This document shows, piece after piece, positions 10,897 through 23,654 of a stretch of DNA of 33,178 bases (positions within the stretch are counted from its first letter, which is position 1; every line of letters starts with the position of its first letter). The notes beneath the pieces are model-generated. The model saw only the letters and a list, made by a program, of their open reading frames with translations, did not search any database and was not told the DNA's origin. The stretch is from Reticulitermes lucifugus (lineage: Eukaryota > Arthropoda > Insecta > Blattodea > Rhinotermitidae): positions 1-33,178 of the forward strand of contig JAKCWW010006262.1 of assembly GCA_026260175.1 (NCBI GenBank), in the 5' to 3' direction. Made by a program: the position numbers and the translations under genes.

Positions 10897-12625
10897 ATAG
10901 CTGTATTATTTCCAGATTTTTGGAGGGCGAAAGATAAAAGTATTGTGTAAGGTCGTTATGTGAGTGCTTGACAGAAGGCTGTCGTGCAATGCCGTATGAT
11001 ATTTCTTCTCCAGTCTCTGCTACAATATTATAAGAAAAAGTCGATTTGGTGACTTGAAAGTTATTTGCAGAAATGCTAAAACCTTCGACCTCAGAACCAG
11101 CATGAAGCAGACCACTGACTGCGATCAGCTAGTTTAGCGCTCTATGTTTTTGGAGAGGAATGTATCTTTATGGATAGTCCTAACATCAGCGAGTTTCTTC
11201 GTTGGTCGGCTGGTTCTCCGAGAGGAATGAAACAAGGCAACAAGCGACTAAGATTCTTGAAAAGATTCCAAAATATCCTGGAGGTTGTTTCTTCTGTTAT
11301 ACAAAATTCTCTATACACAACATAACATATACATAGACATATATCCATTCCATACCAGTCATTTTGAAATTACGTAACCCTAGGGCAGGCTGGTGCGTGT
11401 AGACCAGTCGAGGAGCCCTAATTATCACAAGGTCGAGAGCACATTCACTGTTCCAAGATCTGAACCACTACATCAACAAACTGCCCCGAACAGGCGGATT
11501 AGAGCGCATTGACGAAAATGATATATTGACCTGTATTTCTAAAAAATTGGTAAATAGCTTCCTGCATGAGTGGCATAATAATCTCAATACTTCTTTAACA
11601 GAATCTTCTCTTTATGTAAGCATATGTTAAGCAATATAACCTATTAAAGCACAAAGCTATACCCTACATTTTACCGGTAGAATTCAACGGATGTACTTAA
11701 TATCATATCATTGTTTGCATTTCAGGTTCTCAAGTGGCGTTGCTCTAAAAAGCCTGCGTATATATATACTGAAATATCCGATCAATCTTACATTTAATAT
11801 TAGAATTAACCATTTCCAGTCCATTGGTAAATATACGTACACTCGCAATAACATTAAACATTTCCGCATTTTCATCCACAAGTGAATTTATGTGATTCTA
11901 ATGAGCCTAAGAATACATACCGGTAATTTCCCTAACCAGCATCAACCGACTCGTTACTTTAAGGTACAAGTCTGTTCTCCTTGAGATACGGATTGAATTT
12001 TAAGGTTTCATGTAGATGCATACCAATTTTAAAAAGGTTGCTTAAATATCACTTAATTATTCGATGAGGATTTTAAAGGATTAAGTCCTTAGGCATATAG
12101 TTGTCTCCATCCCTTCAGGTATCCGTGGTTAAAATTAATTTTTTTATTAATATTATATAAATACTGGGCTCTATATCATGACATTTCTTTTGTATGCATT
12201 CACAGGTAAGCATATTTTAATTCCGAATAAAAAACATAAAAGAAGGGACATTTATCGCTTCTGGTAGAAAAAAATGAAGCTAATAAAAATGTTAATGGAG
12301 AAATGTCTTAAAAGATCAAGTAATAAACGGGAGGATAATAATAACATTGTCTAATCTACGTAGCTATTGCAGTTGATCCAATGTTTGAATAACTTATGAA
12401 TTCATTACTCATTACTGTTATACGTGGAACTTGTAGACTTATGATGTGGTTGTACAGACTTCGTAATTTGAAATAGGATTTAGCGATTAGCCTCTGCTTG
12501 GATTGCGATGATCATCTTTCAATTCCATGAAATTCAGAACTTAATTAAGATTTAGATTTTACAGAGCAACCCTCACAGTCACGGCTCTGAGAGCCTAAAA
12601 TTTCGCAGTACTAATGCTGAAGATT

Positions 12626-12740
12626 TTAGTCTTCCCCGTCTGACGCCCTGTTTATCCGGAAATACTTATCAATTCTGACTACGTCAATATATAAGATTTG
12701 AATCTTCAACAACATCGCTGTGAGAAACTCAAATCTCGCA
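12626..12740 (-). mobile_element. Copy of a widespread arthropod interspersed repeat (RFEVLTAV-type)
   Basis: A minus-strand open frame (12626-12832, 68 codons) contains from residue 33 the string RFEFLTAMLLKIQIL, followed a few residues later by DVVRI. From memory, spurious proteins in many insect gene sets contain RFEVLTAVTMKIQVFWDVTPC, the translation of an abundant interspersed repeat. The shared pattern of RFE, LTA, KIQ and the following DV is too long to dismiss as chance, although this copy is diverged. The repeat family's mechanism and true ends cannot be determined here. The first 32 residues of the frame match nothing I know. It should be masked, not annotated as a protein gene. Confidence 0.6.
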
Positions 12741-13064
12741 GTCTTAGTTCTGTTCTCCCATGACCTCCCCACACTTCGTTGTGGAGGTTTCACAAGTTTC
12801 CACTCACCCAACAATTTCCTCGCTTTCGCCATCTTAGCCCGTGAACGTGTCTAATGAGCAAATTACCTTAATCGCTTTCACGTATTGACAAAGAAATATA
12901 CAATTATCTCCATCGAGCAGAGCCCTCTTTAAGAATCGACTGAGTTCTCTGCTGGTCAAGATATTCCTCGGATTTTATGAAACTCGAATTTTCAACACCG
13001 TATCCACTTAAGCCCACCATACGTCGCCAAACTAAGCCAGATTACTTCAGTGCACACTCTCCCA
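12741..13064. other. No gene recognised
   Basis: This is a short spacer between the RFEVLTAV-type repeat and SINE B copy 1. It may include the unrecognised 5' part of the former. No other feature was seen. Confidence 0.5.
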
Positions 13065-13275
13065 TTTTATTTCTGGGAGACGGGGCAGTCCCTATAGTGC
13101 TAAGGCTACGGGATATACTGAGGTGGAAACTTGGTTCCACACCCGGCAAGGCAAAAAAATTTTTATTTTCTGAAAAATGTCCAGACCGGCTCTGGGGCCC
13201 AACCCTGTCTTATTCTATGGGAACTGGAGCTGTTTCCCGGGAGGTAGAGCGGGTTAGTGTCTAGGCTAAGAATTG
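13065..13275 (+). mobile_element. tRNA-derived SINE, family B, copy 1
   Basis: This plus-strand element has a tRNA-like head. Its A box is tagtgctaagg (13095-13105) and its box B is ggttccacacc (13133-13143), about 28 bp apart, which is normal tRNA spacing. An A-rich linker (13156-13180) separates the head from a body containing ccagaccggctctgg (13180-13194) and tttcccgggaggtag. The body translates in one frame as PDRLWGPTLSYSMGTGAV. Comparable peptides, with WGPP and a later KRPG motif, recur as artefacts in cockroach and other arthropod gene sets (from memory). The 95-codon frame at 12977-13264 is therefore a by-product. Related copies lie at 25620-25795 (plus) and 27940-28190 (minus). No poly-A tail or target-site duplication is clear. 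Confidence 0.72.
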
Positions 13276-14254
13276 ACTGGAGCTTTAACCATGGTGCCCC
13301 ATATGACGTCATGCCGTTAACAAGAGCAGTTTTATTTATTCCTTTAATGTTAACCTCCCATCTATGCCTAGGTCCTCCAAAGGGACTTTTTCTTCAGGTT
13401 TAACCACAAAAACTCTGTACGCGTATAAATTTCTGTACTAACCCATAAGCCCCATACAGACCACATATCCCATCCTCCTTCATTTGGTCATTGGAATAAT
13501 AGTAGATACCCTTAACACCCTATCCTATAACTTTCAACATATGTTCGTTGTTCATTATGAGAAACCAAGTTTTACGCCGGTATAAAGCAACAAACAAAGT
13601 TATAATTCCTTATACTTTAATATCTTTGTCCTTAGATCGCAAAACACGAGAAAAGAAAATTGTGAACAGAATTGTAGCAGCTATCCACTGAATTTAATAT
13701 ACTCACATATTCTTCGTCATTGAAATTCGTCAATGCCGTTCGTGAAGGCTTGAAACTTTCCTCAGTTGAAAGTATACACTAAATGTATTAATTCCGTGAT
13801 AGTGTTCTATATTCTGTTGATGAGACTGAAAATAGACATAGTTTCCTCAGTGACATGCTGTTCATACCTTTATAAAGTTTTAGTCTTGTAACATTTATGC
13901 AGTGACAAAGTTAGCAGTCGTTTATCCGGGCAGATTCGCGGCCAGAATAGATAAGTGTTCTTCAGCCGGTTGGCACAAAGTACTTGAACACTCGCTGCAA
14001 AATTGTGGGAAGTTCCCGTACAGCCTTTATGAAGTACAATACAGTACTGACATGGGATAAAGCAAGTGGAGATCAAGGCAAGGCTTTGCATTTTCCCAAA
14101 AAGTTGGTAAATTCATGTTTTTAATGAAACTATTAAATTAAATTATACGTATGTATACATTTTTCGTAGGCACTGTGTGTCGTCTTCATAATTTGAGGCA
14201 CCACGTCGGAATTTTCATGGAAGAACAAAATGTCACGACAATTCTCAATTAGGA
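13276..14254. other. No gene or repeat recognised
   Basis: AT-rich spacer. A minus-strand frame of 73 codons at 13870-14091 is not recognisable. Confidence 0.55.
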
Positions 14255-14325
14255 TTTAAGATCCGGATTTCGAAATTTTAATCCGTAACCTCCATAACAA
14301 TACGCGTGACCGCTACCCATCTCGG
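14255..14325 (-). mobile_element. Decayed tRNA-like SINE head
   Basis: On the minus strand an A-box-like tagcggtcacgcgt (near 14302-14315) is followed at tRNA-like distance by a degenerate box B, atttcgaaatccgg (14263-14276). Between them, ttatggaggttacgg resembles the variable-arm and T-arm region of common insect tRNA-head SINEs. The body beyond (leftward) is not recognisable and no copy is found in the window. Confidence 0.42.
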
Positions 14326-16078
14326 CACTATATTTATTCAGGAAATAATCAGTAAAACTGCATATAAATTTATCAACTAAACCATCATATATTAAAATCT
14401 AAATAAAACAACTGAGGCTGCTAAATACCACATAGGTATCAGAGCCACTTACTTATGTAATATAATGACGAAAACCAAAAATAAACGTGTCTAGCAATTG
14501 ATACTAAAATCAATCCAAATTAAAAGTTATTTTAAAATTAATTCCCCACCTTTGAGAACAAATATCATCCTGATTACATGGACCAATATGTTTATATTAT
14601 TTGAGATTTAATTTAAGCTCATTGTAAAAATCACACGAAATACATAAGTGCACTTTGCGGGATAGAGCTTGTATATTAATTGTGGTGGTACTTATAGTCA
14701 CTACTAAGCGTTAATGACAGGTCAATAGCAGTGATCTTGACATATAATGTCCGGTGCGATCGAGTCCGTTCAAGTCATAAGTACTCTATGCAGCAGCCGC
14801 ATTCCTGTTGACTGATTTGCTTCGTCTCCCAGACATGATATACCAGTATCTTCGACGGACTTTCTTTTCTCCTGCACACCCATCCATAACAGCGTCTGCC
14901 TACTACAGAAATTTGACATCATCATCATACATTTTTTTAAAAATCCTAATCTTCGTCCAAACTGGATACGTTAGGCTGTCAAGATGATCTTTTGACCCGT
15001 GAAGATGAAGGTAGTAGGCTACTTTCCTTTGCAACGCTGTGAACAACTCACTCAAAGAAAAGGCGTCACTTCCCAGAAGAAGAGAACTTTCCTAGACTGC
15101 CTTGTTTACATTATAACCACAAGAATTTATAGAAAAAAGTGTGACATAATACATGAATTGGAAGTATTACGAGAAAAACTGCAATAGGTGTTACTTTGAA
15201 TGTTATGTTACGTGTTTATTGTATTAACAATAGTTTGCGAACTAAACTAATCAAACACTGAGAAATCTTGCACTACCACGGACTTAGTACAGAACAAATT
15301 ACTCAGTTGTGTAGGATTTTGAACATGGTTTATCAAATTTGGAATATTTACTCTACGCTCATACTGCCAGAAGTTAGTTCTATGTATGTTACTATTGGAA
15401 GAGGCACATAGTTCTCAAGGGTTGATAATAACTTTGCTGGGCCATATTGTGTAAATTTTAACAATATTTTATTCTGAGGACGAAGAAGGACGATTCACAT
15501 GCCTGATATTTAGTGCTTCTGTTTTTCAGAACAGACGAAGTATGAAGTCCATAAAATAAATTATTCCAAACGAATGGTTTGTACCGAAATATCGAATTAT
15601 AAACGGTTAAGGGAAAGCATTTACTTAGAATCAGATTCCTGAAATATAAAGAGAGTGAAGATTATAAACATTTTTTCCAAGATGATGTTATTCGAGTCCA
15701 AAATGATTACGAAATTTATTGATAATATACTGTTATTTGCAAATTGTCTTTTCATACAGGTAATGCAGAATTATCAAAAGAAAATATGCAGTAGCAGGTC
15801 TGATGATACATATACTAGGAGACACTTGTCTCAAATAGGCAGTTTAAAAATAATAAAGAATCGTTTTAGAAAGCGACTGTAAGAAAGAGTTTTGGTCAGC
15901 CCTTAAACCCCCTATAAGTCACTTCTAGTAAAAAAATAATCTGGTCAGTGCCAAAAAGAATAGAATATCCCGTCTAATATACAGGGATTCCAATTGTGAT
16001 GGCCTCATTTTGGGAATTATTATACACTGGATATTACCGAAAGAAGCATCAGTGTTACGCTATAGGAAAATCGCCTTG
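14326..16078. other. No gene or repeat recognised
   Basis: AT-rich DNA. Plus-strand frames of 62 and 75 codons at 14999-15187 and 15655-15882 are lysine- and isoleucine-rich, as expected of random AT-rich sequence, and match no family I know. Confidence 0.55.
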
Positions 16079-16112
16079 TTTATTATTATTATTATTATCA
16101 TAATTATTATTA
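16079..16112. repeat. Imperfect (TTA)n trinucleotide microsatellite
   Basis: A run of TAT/ATT units is interrupted once by catāa-type variation in the middle (attatcataattatt) and ends before ctcacgtc. Roughly 10 units are present, counting the interrupted ones. Confidence 0.9.
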
Positions 16113-16820
16113 CTCACGTCTCAGTAGTCTCAAGGAAGATATTTTTGCCTGAGGAATGATATTCCGTGAATTGTTAGTATATACGTCCGTGACGTAACTG
16201 TTTGATTTGTTACAGAAATCCGATAATGAGTCTGAAGACTTTCTTTTCAGTAACATTTAAAACTGATTACGTATCCCCAGTATTTCAACAATCCCGATGA
16301 GTTGGAAGCAATGAAACTGCATATTTCCGCAGGGATAAATTTTACGAAATGTGCAGCTGCATACGTTTATGCTATTGATAGTGGCGAATCTTATTTTAAA
16401 GTTGTGAGACTTAGTTTCCTCAACTTAAGAAATTAACACTATGGAACATACTCGTTCATGGACAGGTGATAATGTTATGTGATAATTGTGATGTAGAAAC
16501 CTTGAATATAATACCTGTGAATTTTCAGTCTTTTGACGATTTTCGGATTGAGTTACAGGGAAAGTTGCAAAAAGTGTGGCGTCTCTTCTGCAATTACCCT
16601 ACCTCAAGAGGCAAATGTTTGACATCGGAAATTTAGTGTCAGAATTTTGATGATTTTACATTGTCTGGCAAATCAGCTCTGAAACTGTCGAAGTCTAATG
16701 ACTGATGGACCGAAAATAAACGGCATTTATTGCTTAACATTTACGGTAAGTACTCCGATTTGTTGCTTATTTACCCTAATATAGAGAGGCTATCACAGCC
16801 TGCAGTCAGTTTAGAAAAGT
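16113..16820. other. No gene or repeat recognised
   Basis: Ordinary AT-rich sequence with no supported feature. Confidence 0.55.
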
Positions 16821-16852
16821 AAATATATATATATATATATATATGTGTGTGT
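16821..16852. repeat. Compound (AT)n(GT)n microsatellite
   Basis: About eleven AT units pass directly into four GT units. The sequence then becomes AT-rich without periodicity. Confidence 0.93.
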
Positions 16853-18344
16853 AATATATTTATACATACAATATAAATGGCAATGTCAACTAAAATATGT
16901 TTCTGCTATTATCGGTTTAATTAACGGCAATTTCAATAAATTGGATTATATAGCGTCGAAATGTACAGTGCATTGTGGCTAATAATCTGGAAGGAAAATG
17001 GCAGGAAGCAGTTCTGTCGTAATTTATTACGATACTATCCCGGCAAATTTGTGGAAGAGCTAAGAAGAGCTAAGGTCATTTTCCGTAAGAATAGCTTGTC
17101 TCCATAACCAACCTTTTAGTAGGAACTTCTCCAATTCGAAGTACGAATGCTACCCCTTCAAAGCGAAGTTAATTTCTGATAACCGTCCAATGAGAAGAGT
17201 TGAAAACAACGTAAACTTTATATAATAAATAAATCATTGCAAACCAAAACCATCATCTGTGTCTAATGAAAATTTTTTCGTGTTTCCAGAAGTTACACTT
17301 TGTAGAGCACCTGCTGTGCCGTAAGCCTAAAAAAGGCTATAGGCGTCACTCAAGCACGAACCACACCCGCTTTACTCACAAATGAATCTTGATGTTATAG
17401 TGTAACCTAATTACTGGGACTGCCACCTCACACTTACCTATGTGGGACAAATTCCATTTCAAGAAGCTAATTAAAAACAAAGGCCTGATCTAGATGCAGC
17501 CCACCCATTCTAAAATTCATTCTAGAAAACGTTTATGACTGACATCTTACATAGGGAAGGGGATGATGACAAGGGGGTATGCAATGTAATTTTGTATGTA
17601 ATTATATGTTACATTCTTATTCCTGGGCGAGGAGAAGGTTTACGTCACTTAAATTGAACCACTTCATTGCACTGGGCGTGTCTTAAAGCTCAGCGAGAAT
17701 AAGCAGCAGAGTGTTATACAAGTATTTTAAATCCCCCCTTGATTTGGAGCTTACAAAATGAGTTGTATCATTTGGCCTAAAAGAGGAAAATTATAAACTA
17801 CGATAATATGTGAGGCAGACGATACCTAACATGCATACCGAACTACATAATAAACACGCTAAACTTTCCCTCATATGAACGAGAAAATCTGCGAATTATA
17901 TTTAAACTAAGTGCCTAAGTTACTGCCTGACTTACAAAGCGTACTTTATGTTCCTTTATTCGAAGACAAAATTCAAGGAGAACTAAACTCCCGTTCTCTT
18001 ATTAAATGATGAGGAAAACGTTCTGATTATGTAGCTCAATCTCCAGGTTTCAGCCCGCAATGTTATACCTAAAGTTTGAATACGCAATATAATGTACACT
18101 ACCGAAAGACTGCCATCAGTGTACAAGCAGATTATTGAAGAATATCGTTTCATGCAACGTGACGCGATACATTTTGCCAGATATGTACCACTTTCACAGT
18201 AGCTGCCATAAGAATCTTAAATTATTTTTCGTCACATCTACCTCAAATACTTTCATGCATGGTTGATTACAGCTTACAGGCCCACATGTCGAAAAGCATG
18301 CAGCCAAAAATTAGGTAATGCTTGCAGATTAATTGCGTTCAAAC
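16853..18344. other. No gene recognised; a small 10-bp direct duplication
   Basis: The only structure seen is aagagctaag repeated twice in perfect tandem at 17055-17074. No coding frame is supported. Confidence 0.55.
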
Positions 18345-18422
18345 AGTTCCCTGACTGCGATCTGAGCCAGGAACCTCCGGAACATGAATCACTACGGCCA
18401 ACCACTACATCGTGGGCAGTTT
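18345..18422 (-). mobile_element. Decayed tRNA-like SINE head
   Basis: On the minus strand tgtagtggttggcc (18396-18409) is a good A box. It is followed by a segment containing ttccggaggttcctgg and a box B, ggctcagatcgc (18357-18368), at tRNA-like spacing. The layout fits tRNA-head SINEs. No recognisable body follows to the left and the head does not match families A or B. A degraded tRNA pseudogene is the alternative. An intact tRNA gene is unlikely because the acceptor-stem ends do not pair. Confidence 0.5.
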
Positions 18423-21400
18423 AATAATCGTATTTTTTTATAAAACATAATATTTGAGAGTGTAAATGCATAAATAAGACATCTGTATATAAAACTGGAA
18501 ACAAGCTTACGGTTCATTAATATTTCAACAGGGGTTCTAAAAATATTATGGGGAACCGTGACACTAATTTTTGCATTATATAAATACAGAAGAAATTAAG
18601 CAATGCACTAATGGCATAAATTGTTGTAATAATCTAATAATCGAACCGAAACTACTCACCAAATACTGTTTACATGACACTGAAACTTCTATGTTACATC
18701 GCAGTGGGAAAGTGAAATAATGTGTTTGTGACGTTTCATACAGAACAGAAAGAATTATAAATTTCCGTATCATGTTTTGCGTAATTATTTTACTATATTA
18801 CAACGTCTGGACATTTCAGTCTATTTGGAAACACAGTTTCGAGGGTATTTGTTATTTACGACTGAATAAGCAAGTCATACACTGTTAATTATGTTCGTAT
18901 CACTTATTTAAAAAAAACAGTGTCTTTTTCCAACGAAGAATGAAACCACCTGGACATGCATTTTATATTGATGATGCACAGTTCTTTATAGTTTTACAGC
19001 ACTCTGAAACAGCAATATTAAAAATTTTAACTTCTAAATTTTAGATTATGCAATGGTACTTGAGATGACACATGATTAAAATACTGACACAATGCCTATA
19101 TTATTTTTCTGAACTAAGTTTGAGACACTGTAATTAGTGTGTTTAAATTGATTTTATAAACATATGTGTCCGTCTGTAAAAATAAAATTACTGAAATTTG
19201 GATTTAAGAATGTTATTTTAAATAGTAAGCTAAACTCTTGTGTAATTTTGGGAAAATTTGCCTTTTCAACGAGACGAAATAGGTACTCAGAATTAACAAA
19301 ATTATAGAAGGTATCATATTAAGTTTAGTTTATTCTACATGTGATAATAAGGGCATTGAATATTTGAACAAAACTTCATATGAAATAAAATTTAACAACT
19401 TTTGCTACACTAAAATATTTCGGAAAGTGCTGTTAATATTAGTAAGAATAACATTCTACCTTACATTCTCCTGTGTAATAACCGTGTACATAAAGTAGAC
19501 ACGCAATTAACAGGCACTCTTCATATCAATGTTACCAATTTGCTGACTCAAATAACCGGATTGCCATGCATCACATCGGTCGAGTGACACCGTCGCAAAC
19601 ACAGTGGATAATTTCCGTAGTTCTGAATATAATATTAATTTATTTTGGTGTGCTCTACTTCAATGTCTTCAAGACCTGCAACCATTATTCACCTTCCCTC
19701 GCTGACAGCAAAAAGATGGACAAAAGGCTTTAGAATTCTTCTGCACAGTTGGTGGAGAAACTAGAAATTAAATTAATCACTCCTACGGCTACAGTTCAAA
19801 TAAAAATCGTAAAACAATTTATGGAAAATTTTAATAAAGTGTTTGTATTCGTCTAGTAATTAGTAATTCCATTTGTTAGAGTTAACTTTAACTCAGTACT
19901 TCCTCCTTTCCTAATGATGAGATGCTTTGTGGGAACTAGCGCAGGAATACTCCGGAGACGGAGGCAGAAAGCTCCTCTGAAACATTAATGCCCCTATACC
20001 GATCTACACAGCGTCATATCACACAGGACTGGATTGGTGATCAGTACTGCTATGATAATCTCATGTAGTGCATGTCATAGATCCAAATTGTTCTTCTTTG
20101 TTCTGTTTTTATTTTATACGTGCATAATGTAAGCAGATTTAAGGAAGAATATTGATTTTGGGATATGGAGACACATAGTCTGGTAAAAACGTACAAATGT
20201 TTCGCACAAAACTTCTGCCTCCATCTTCAGAATAGATAAGGAAGATTATTCCCGAGACACGTTTGTAGCTCTACCATACTACACGGCGTCACATTCAAGC
20301 AGTCAGTTATCTTAGTATTCATTGCCGTGAGAACATAAATTTCAAGTAATTATGCTCACCTATGGCGATGGTTGATTGCTCGCCAAAGCTTTTAACTTTT
20401 CACTTTAAAAGAAACTATTACAAAACTATGCAGATCTAAAATGTGTAACTTAATTCTCTTTTACTGTCTTCAGTAAAATTTTCGTATACAAATATGGAGG
20501 AATTTAATTGTATTGCACTTATTCTGATGCATGCTACTTTAGTGTTTTTCTTTAAATATATAACAAAGTTTGTGTTAACAATACCGTAATTATCAGGCTA
20601 TCAAAAGCTGTAAAGCATCATGAAAAGAACGTGAGATTAGTGCAGCTACGTACTTAACCGGCCTAGTCATATTAATAAGCCTTAACTTTAATCTGATTTA
20701 ATTTATAACTCAGTGCCGGACCGGTCTTTACCTTAAGCTAGCATGTTATTAAGGAATACGTTCTGATTACAAGGCTGACTGCTACTTTCACAAGTTCAGT
20801 TTCAGAGTGTACTTAACTTATCTTAGTGTGAAAATTTACTGAATTAATATAACATAAGAAAATTTATTGGTCGGCAGCGATAAAGTACGACAGTGTTTAA
20901 CTTTAATGTTTCCTAATTGAAAATTACTTTCTTTTATACAACAGGAAGCTTATCTCCTGGCAAAGTTTAATGTCAAAGCTCTACAAAATATTAAGGGAGC
21001 CCATCCCTTCGCTTGACAACTTGTACATTTTACCACGAATTTAAATTTATGTAAGATTAAACCGGTTTATTAATTAGGGCAACTTCCTACCTTAAAGGTT
21101 TATCACAATAATTTACAGCGACAGACATGGCAGCCTACATTGTTGGAGACAGCAAAAGACAGCTTTCATGATAAACCAATCTTCTTTCGTCTCTGATATA
21201 TGACTGTGTCTAATATCTCTCATTCCTGCTGCTCAGTATTTGGTAAATATTTCTCATAACACACGCAATTTAAAATCCACCAAAAGTAGTGTTTATTTTC
21301 TACATCAAATAGCGGCTGTATTGTTTGAAGTTGATAAAGAATACGAGTAGAGAGTTCTTATAGAGTACATAAATTCACTATCGTATGGGTTCCCTGTATT

Positions 21401-21461
21401 TCACAGTGCAAACAAATTTAAACATTTATGGGGAAAAAAATCTATGTTACATGTACTTTTC
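18423..21461. other. No gene or repeat recognised
   Basis: About 3 kb of AT-rich DNA with very short frames only; the longest noted is 65 codons on minus at 18576-18773. No tandem array, SINE head or terminal inverted repeat was found by eye. Confidence 0.55.
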
Positions 21462-21532
21462 AGTGAGAATTTCGAACTCCTGGTAAATAATGGCCAGGTT
21501 AGCATAATTTCTAGCTACCTGAGCCTTTCCAT
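21462..21532 (-). mobile_element. Decayed tRNA-like SINE head
   Basis: On the minus strand ggtagctagaaattatgcta acts as an A-box and D-arm-like region. It is followed by cctggcc and a degenerate box B, agttcgaaattctc (21465-21478), with aatttaccagg-like sequence between. It looks like a tRNA head with several substitutions. A TGCC-repeat patch lies immediately to the right on the plus strand. No body is assigned. Confidence 0.4.
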
Positions 21533-21547
21533 GCTTTTGTCCCTCTG

Positions 21548-21565
21548 TCTGCCTGCCTGCCTGCC
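21548..21565. repeat. Short (CTGC)n tetranucleotide repeat
   Basis: About four units of CTGC/TGCC follow ccctctgt. It is short and of no known function. Confidence 0.8.
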
Positions 21566-22220
21566 GTTATGACTTCTTCTAGTGGTTTTTAAATCAACCT
21601 TCATTGTTTCACAAAATGATGAATAAAATGTACGTCGCTAGACATCTTTCGAAACTTATATGTATACGTGAACAAATAAAAGCACTCATTATTCAACATT
21701 CAAGCAGTTATATGCCCGGTTTAGTAGCCACATTATTAAGGAAGAAAGATTACTCACATTTTGGTTTTCATTCTTTATGCAAAGATAGCAATAATTCCAA
21801 TCGAAGCCGGGGGTGGGGGGGATAAGAACTCAGGCTACCTAAGTTAAAGATTATAATATCTTTGGGTGTCCTCTGTTGGATCTGCGGTAGGAAACAGATG
21901 AAAAACAAGCGTTATACTTTATAAGTTACATATTAGAAAAATCTCTATTATCCATCTACTTTTGACGATTGTACGAGACGTGCGCAATCATAGCACTATT
22001 CGCTGCAGAACCCTACATTCATGCACGGTTATAATCTTTTTAATAACGTCCATTAATCTGTACGAACATATTTGATAGTCCATCTGCCAGAAATATGTTC
22101 ATATTTCGATTTTACTATGATGTACTTACTAACAATTGCTGCCAACTAATGGATGCTCAGTACGGTAACAACGACATATTGTAGAGGAACTCTGAATTTT
22201 ATGTGACATGTTAGAAGTAC
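21566..22220. other. No gene recognised; a G-run
   Basis: A run of five G, one T and seven G occurs at 21809-21821 on the plus strand, the only such G-tract in the window. A 73-codon frame spanning it (21604-21825) is not recognisable. Confidence 0.5.
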
Positions 22221-22260
22221 TTTACAGTGCAGTACAGTGCAGTACAGTGCAGTACAGTAC
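22221..22260. repeat. 10-bp minisatellite, four units of agtacagtgc
   Basis: Units lie at 22221-22230 (two mismatches), 22231-22240 and 22241-22250 (identical), and 22251-22260 (one mismatch). Each unit is itself two similar 5-mers, AGTAC and AGTGC, so the array may have grown from a 5-bp repeat. There are no spacers, so it is not a CRISPR-like array. Confidence 0.93.
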
Positions 22261-23654
22261 CGTAAGTAAGTTACAACATGAGTTGTCTATGCCATAATTA
22301 TCTCCGACGCAGTCAGTTTTGTGAAGTATATCTGACACACACGAAATCTCCTGGAGGTGTCTGGAGAATTTTAATGTAATTAGATCCACCCACTTTATTT
22401 TTTGAATTGTTGACAATCGTTGATATTAAGCCCACAATCACTTCAATACTAATATTTTTGTTACATTGTGCCCACGCCTGTCTATACATATTTCCTAATA
22501 CAGACTTTAATATGATCAGCATATTTCTGTCTTTAAATTGGTTTAGTTTTATTTTATTTCTTTTAAGAAAAGACTTCTGGCAATTTGAAACAAAAACGAA
22601 TAGAACTAGAAAACGAATCACTATATGTGTGTAAGATTCTGGATTATTTTCTGCTTTGTTTGAATATTAAAATAAATATCAGAATCACTGCTATTTGTCC
22701 TGTTCGGAAGTTTTAAATATGAGTTTCCAGAATTTGTACGAAATCGCCACATTAATTCTACACTCGCACTATGTACGCACTCTGTGCGGCACGGTGTGTA
22801 GTTTTCGCAGCGCGTCATTCTTTCTATGTTTAATGCAGTGCAATAGCCACCAGTTGCTACAAATCTTGCTATCATGTTGCCTGTTCTTACAGTAAGGCCA
22901 AGTATACATATATAGCATCTCAGTCTTTAATGAGTCCGAAATGCCTCAAGGACCGATGTCTTTTCAGTTCTTGTCTCGAACTAATAATAAATTGAATTAC
23001 AATGGAAATGGGCACAGGTTTCAAGAGAATAAAAACTCTAGTATGTCTATGCAAATATAGCGAATTCTATAGTATCCGATAAAGGTATTTTAATTCGTTT
23101 GAACTTAATTGGAACTTCAGAGAATTAGAAAGTATCTATTGCAAGAAACTTCATTCAGAATACTAAAAATACTGGACCACCCAAAAGCCATTACGCCGTG
23201 CTTTTTGAGTGACATCTTCTTTACCTCTTCAACATGTTTATCAGCTTGAAATAGTTGTACTTTTTTTCAGGCAGCTCAAAAATATTCCAAACGATCACCA
23301 CTTACAACTCACTCAATTAAGCGTATAATGTAACATCTACCCTCGGCTTTCATTAAGGAACCTATCTGCGAAAATTCCCTTTACGATTGAAAGAGAAGAC
23401 CAGTTTCTATAGCAAAAAAAGGGAGTAAAAGTTACATGTAAGAAGTCATCAACGTTGTGGGAACGGCTCCTTGTATTCTGTGCAGGAACGCTGGTGGAAG
23501 GTTTTATGGCTTGAAACAGACTGCGGTAGTCCTTGGTCTGGAACACCGGCCAAAGTAACCCGCCTCTAATTAACAAGAACACATTTACCTTTCCCAAATA
23601 GTTCTTATAGTGCACCAGGTTAGTCAGGTGTTAAAGTTGAGACCTAACTTTCAT
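22261..23654. other. No gene supported; overlapping short frames on both strands
   Basis: A minus-strand frame of 102 codons (22313-22621) is the longest one in the window that is not explained by a repeat. It begins with a hydrophobic stretch (LVLFVFV) and is otherwise lysine- and asparagine-rich. A plus-strand frame overlaps it at 22407-22634. A further minus-strand frame of 92 codons lies at 23337-23615. None shows a family motif, and frames of this size are expected by chance in 33 kb. Confidence 0.45.

Larger units (their letters stand above)
10501..12625. other. No gene recognised; two further short palindromes
   Basis: Apart from the inverted repeats listed at 10764-10785 and 10878-10896, the region is AT-rich and has no convincing frame. 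The frames of 64-68 codons at 10510-10707, 11142-11348 and 11691-11885 show no recognisable domain. Confidence 0.5.

Noticed and set aside
22221..22260. CRISPR-like direct repeats
   Set aside because: The units are 10 bp and contiguous with no spacers; it is a minisatellite in eukaryotic DNA.
22313..22621. Minus-strand open frame of 102 codons starting with a hydrophobic segment
   Set aside because: Frames of this length are expected by chance in 33 kb. Another frame overlaps on the opposite strand, the composition is that of random AT-rich DNA, and no domain or splice context is visible.
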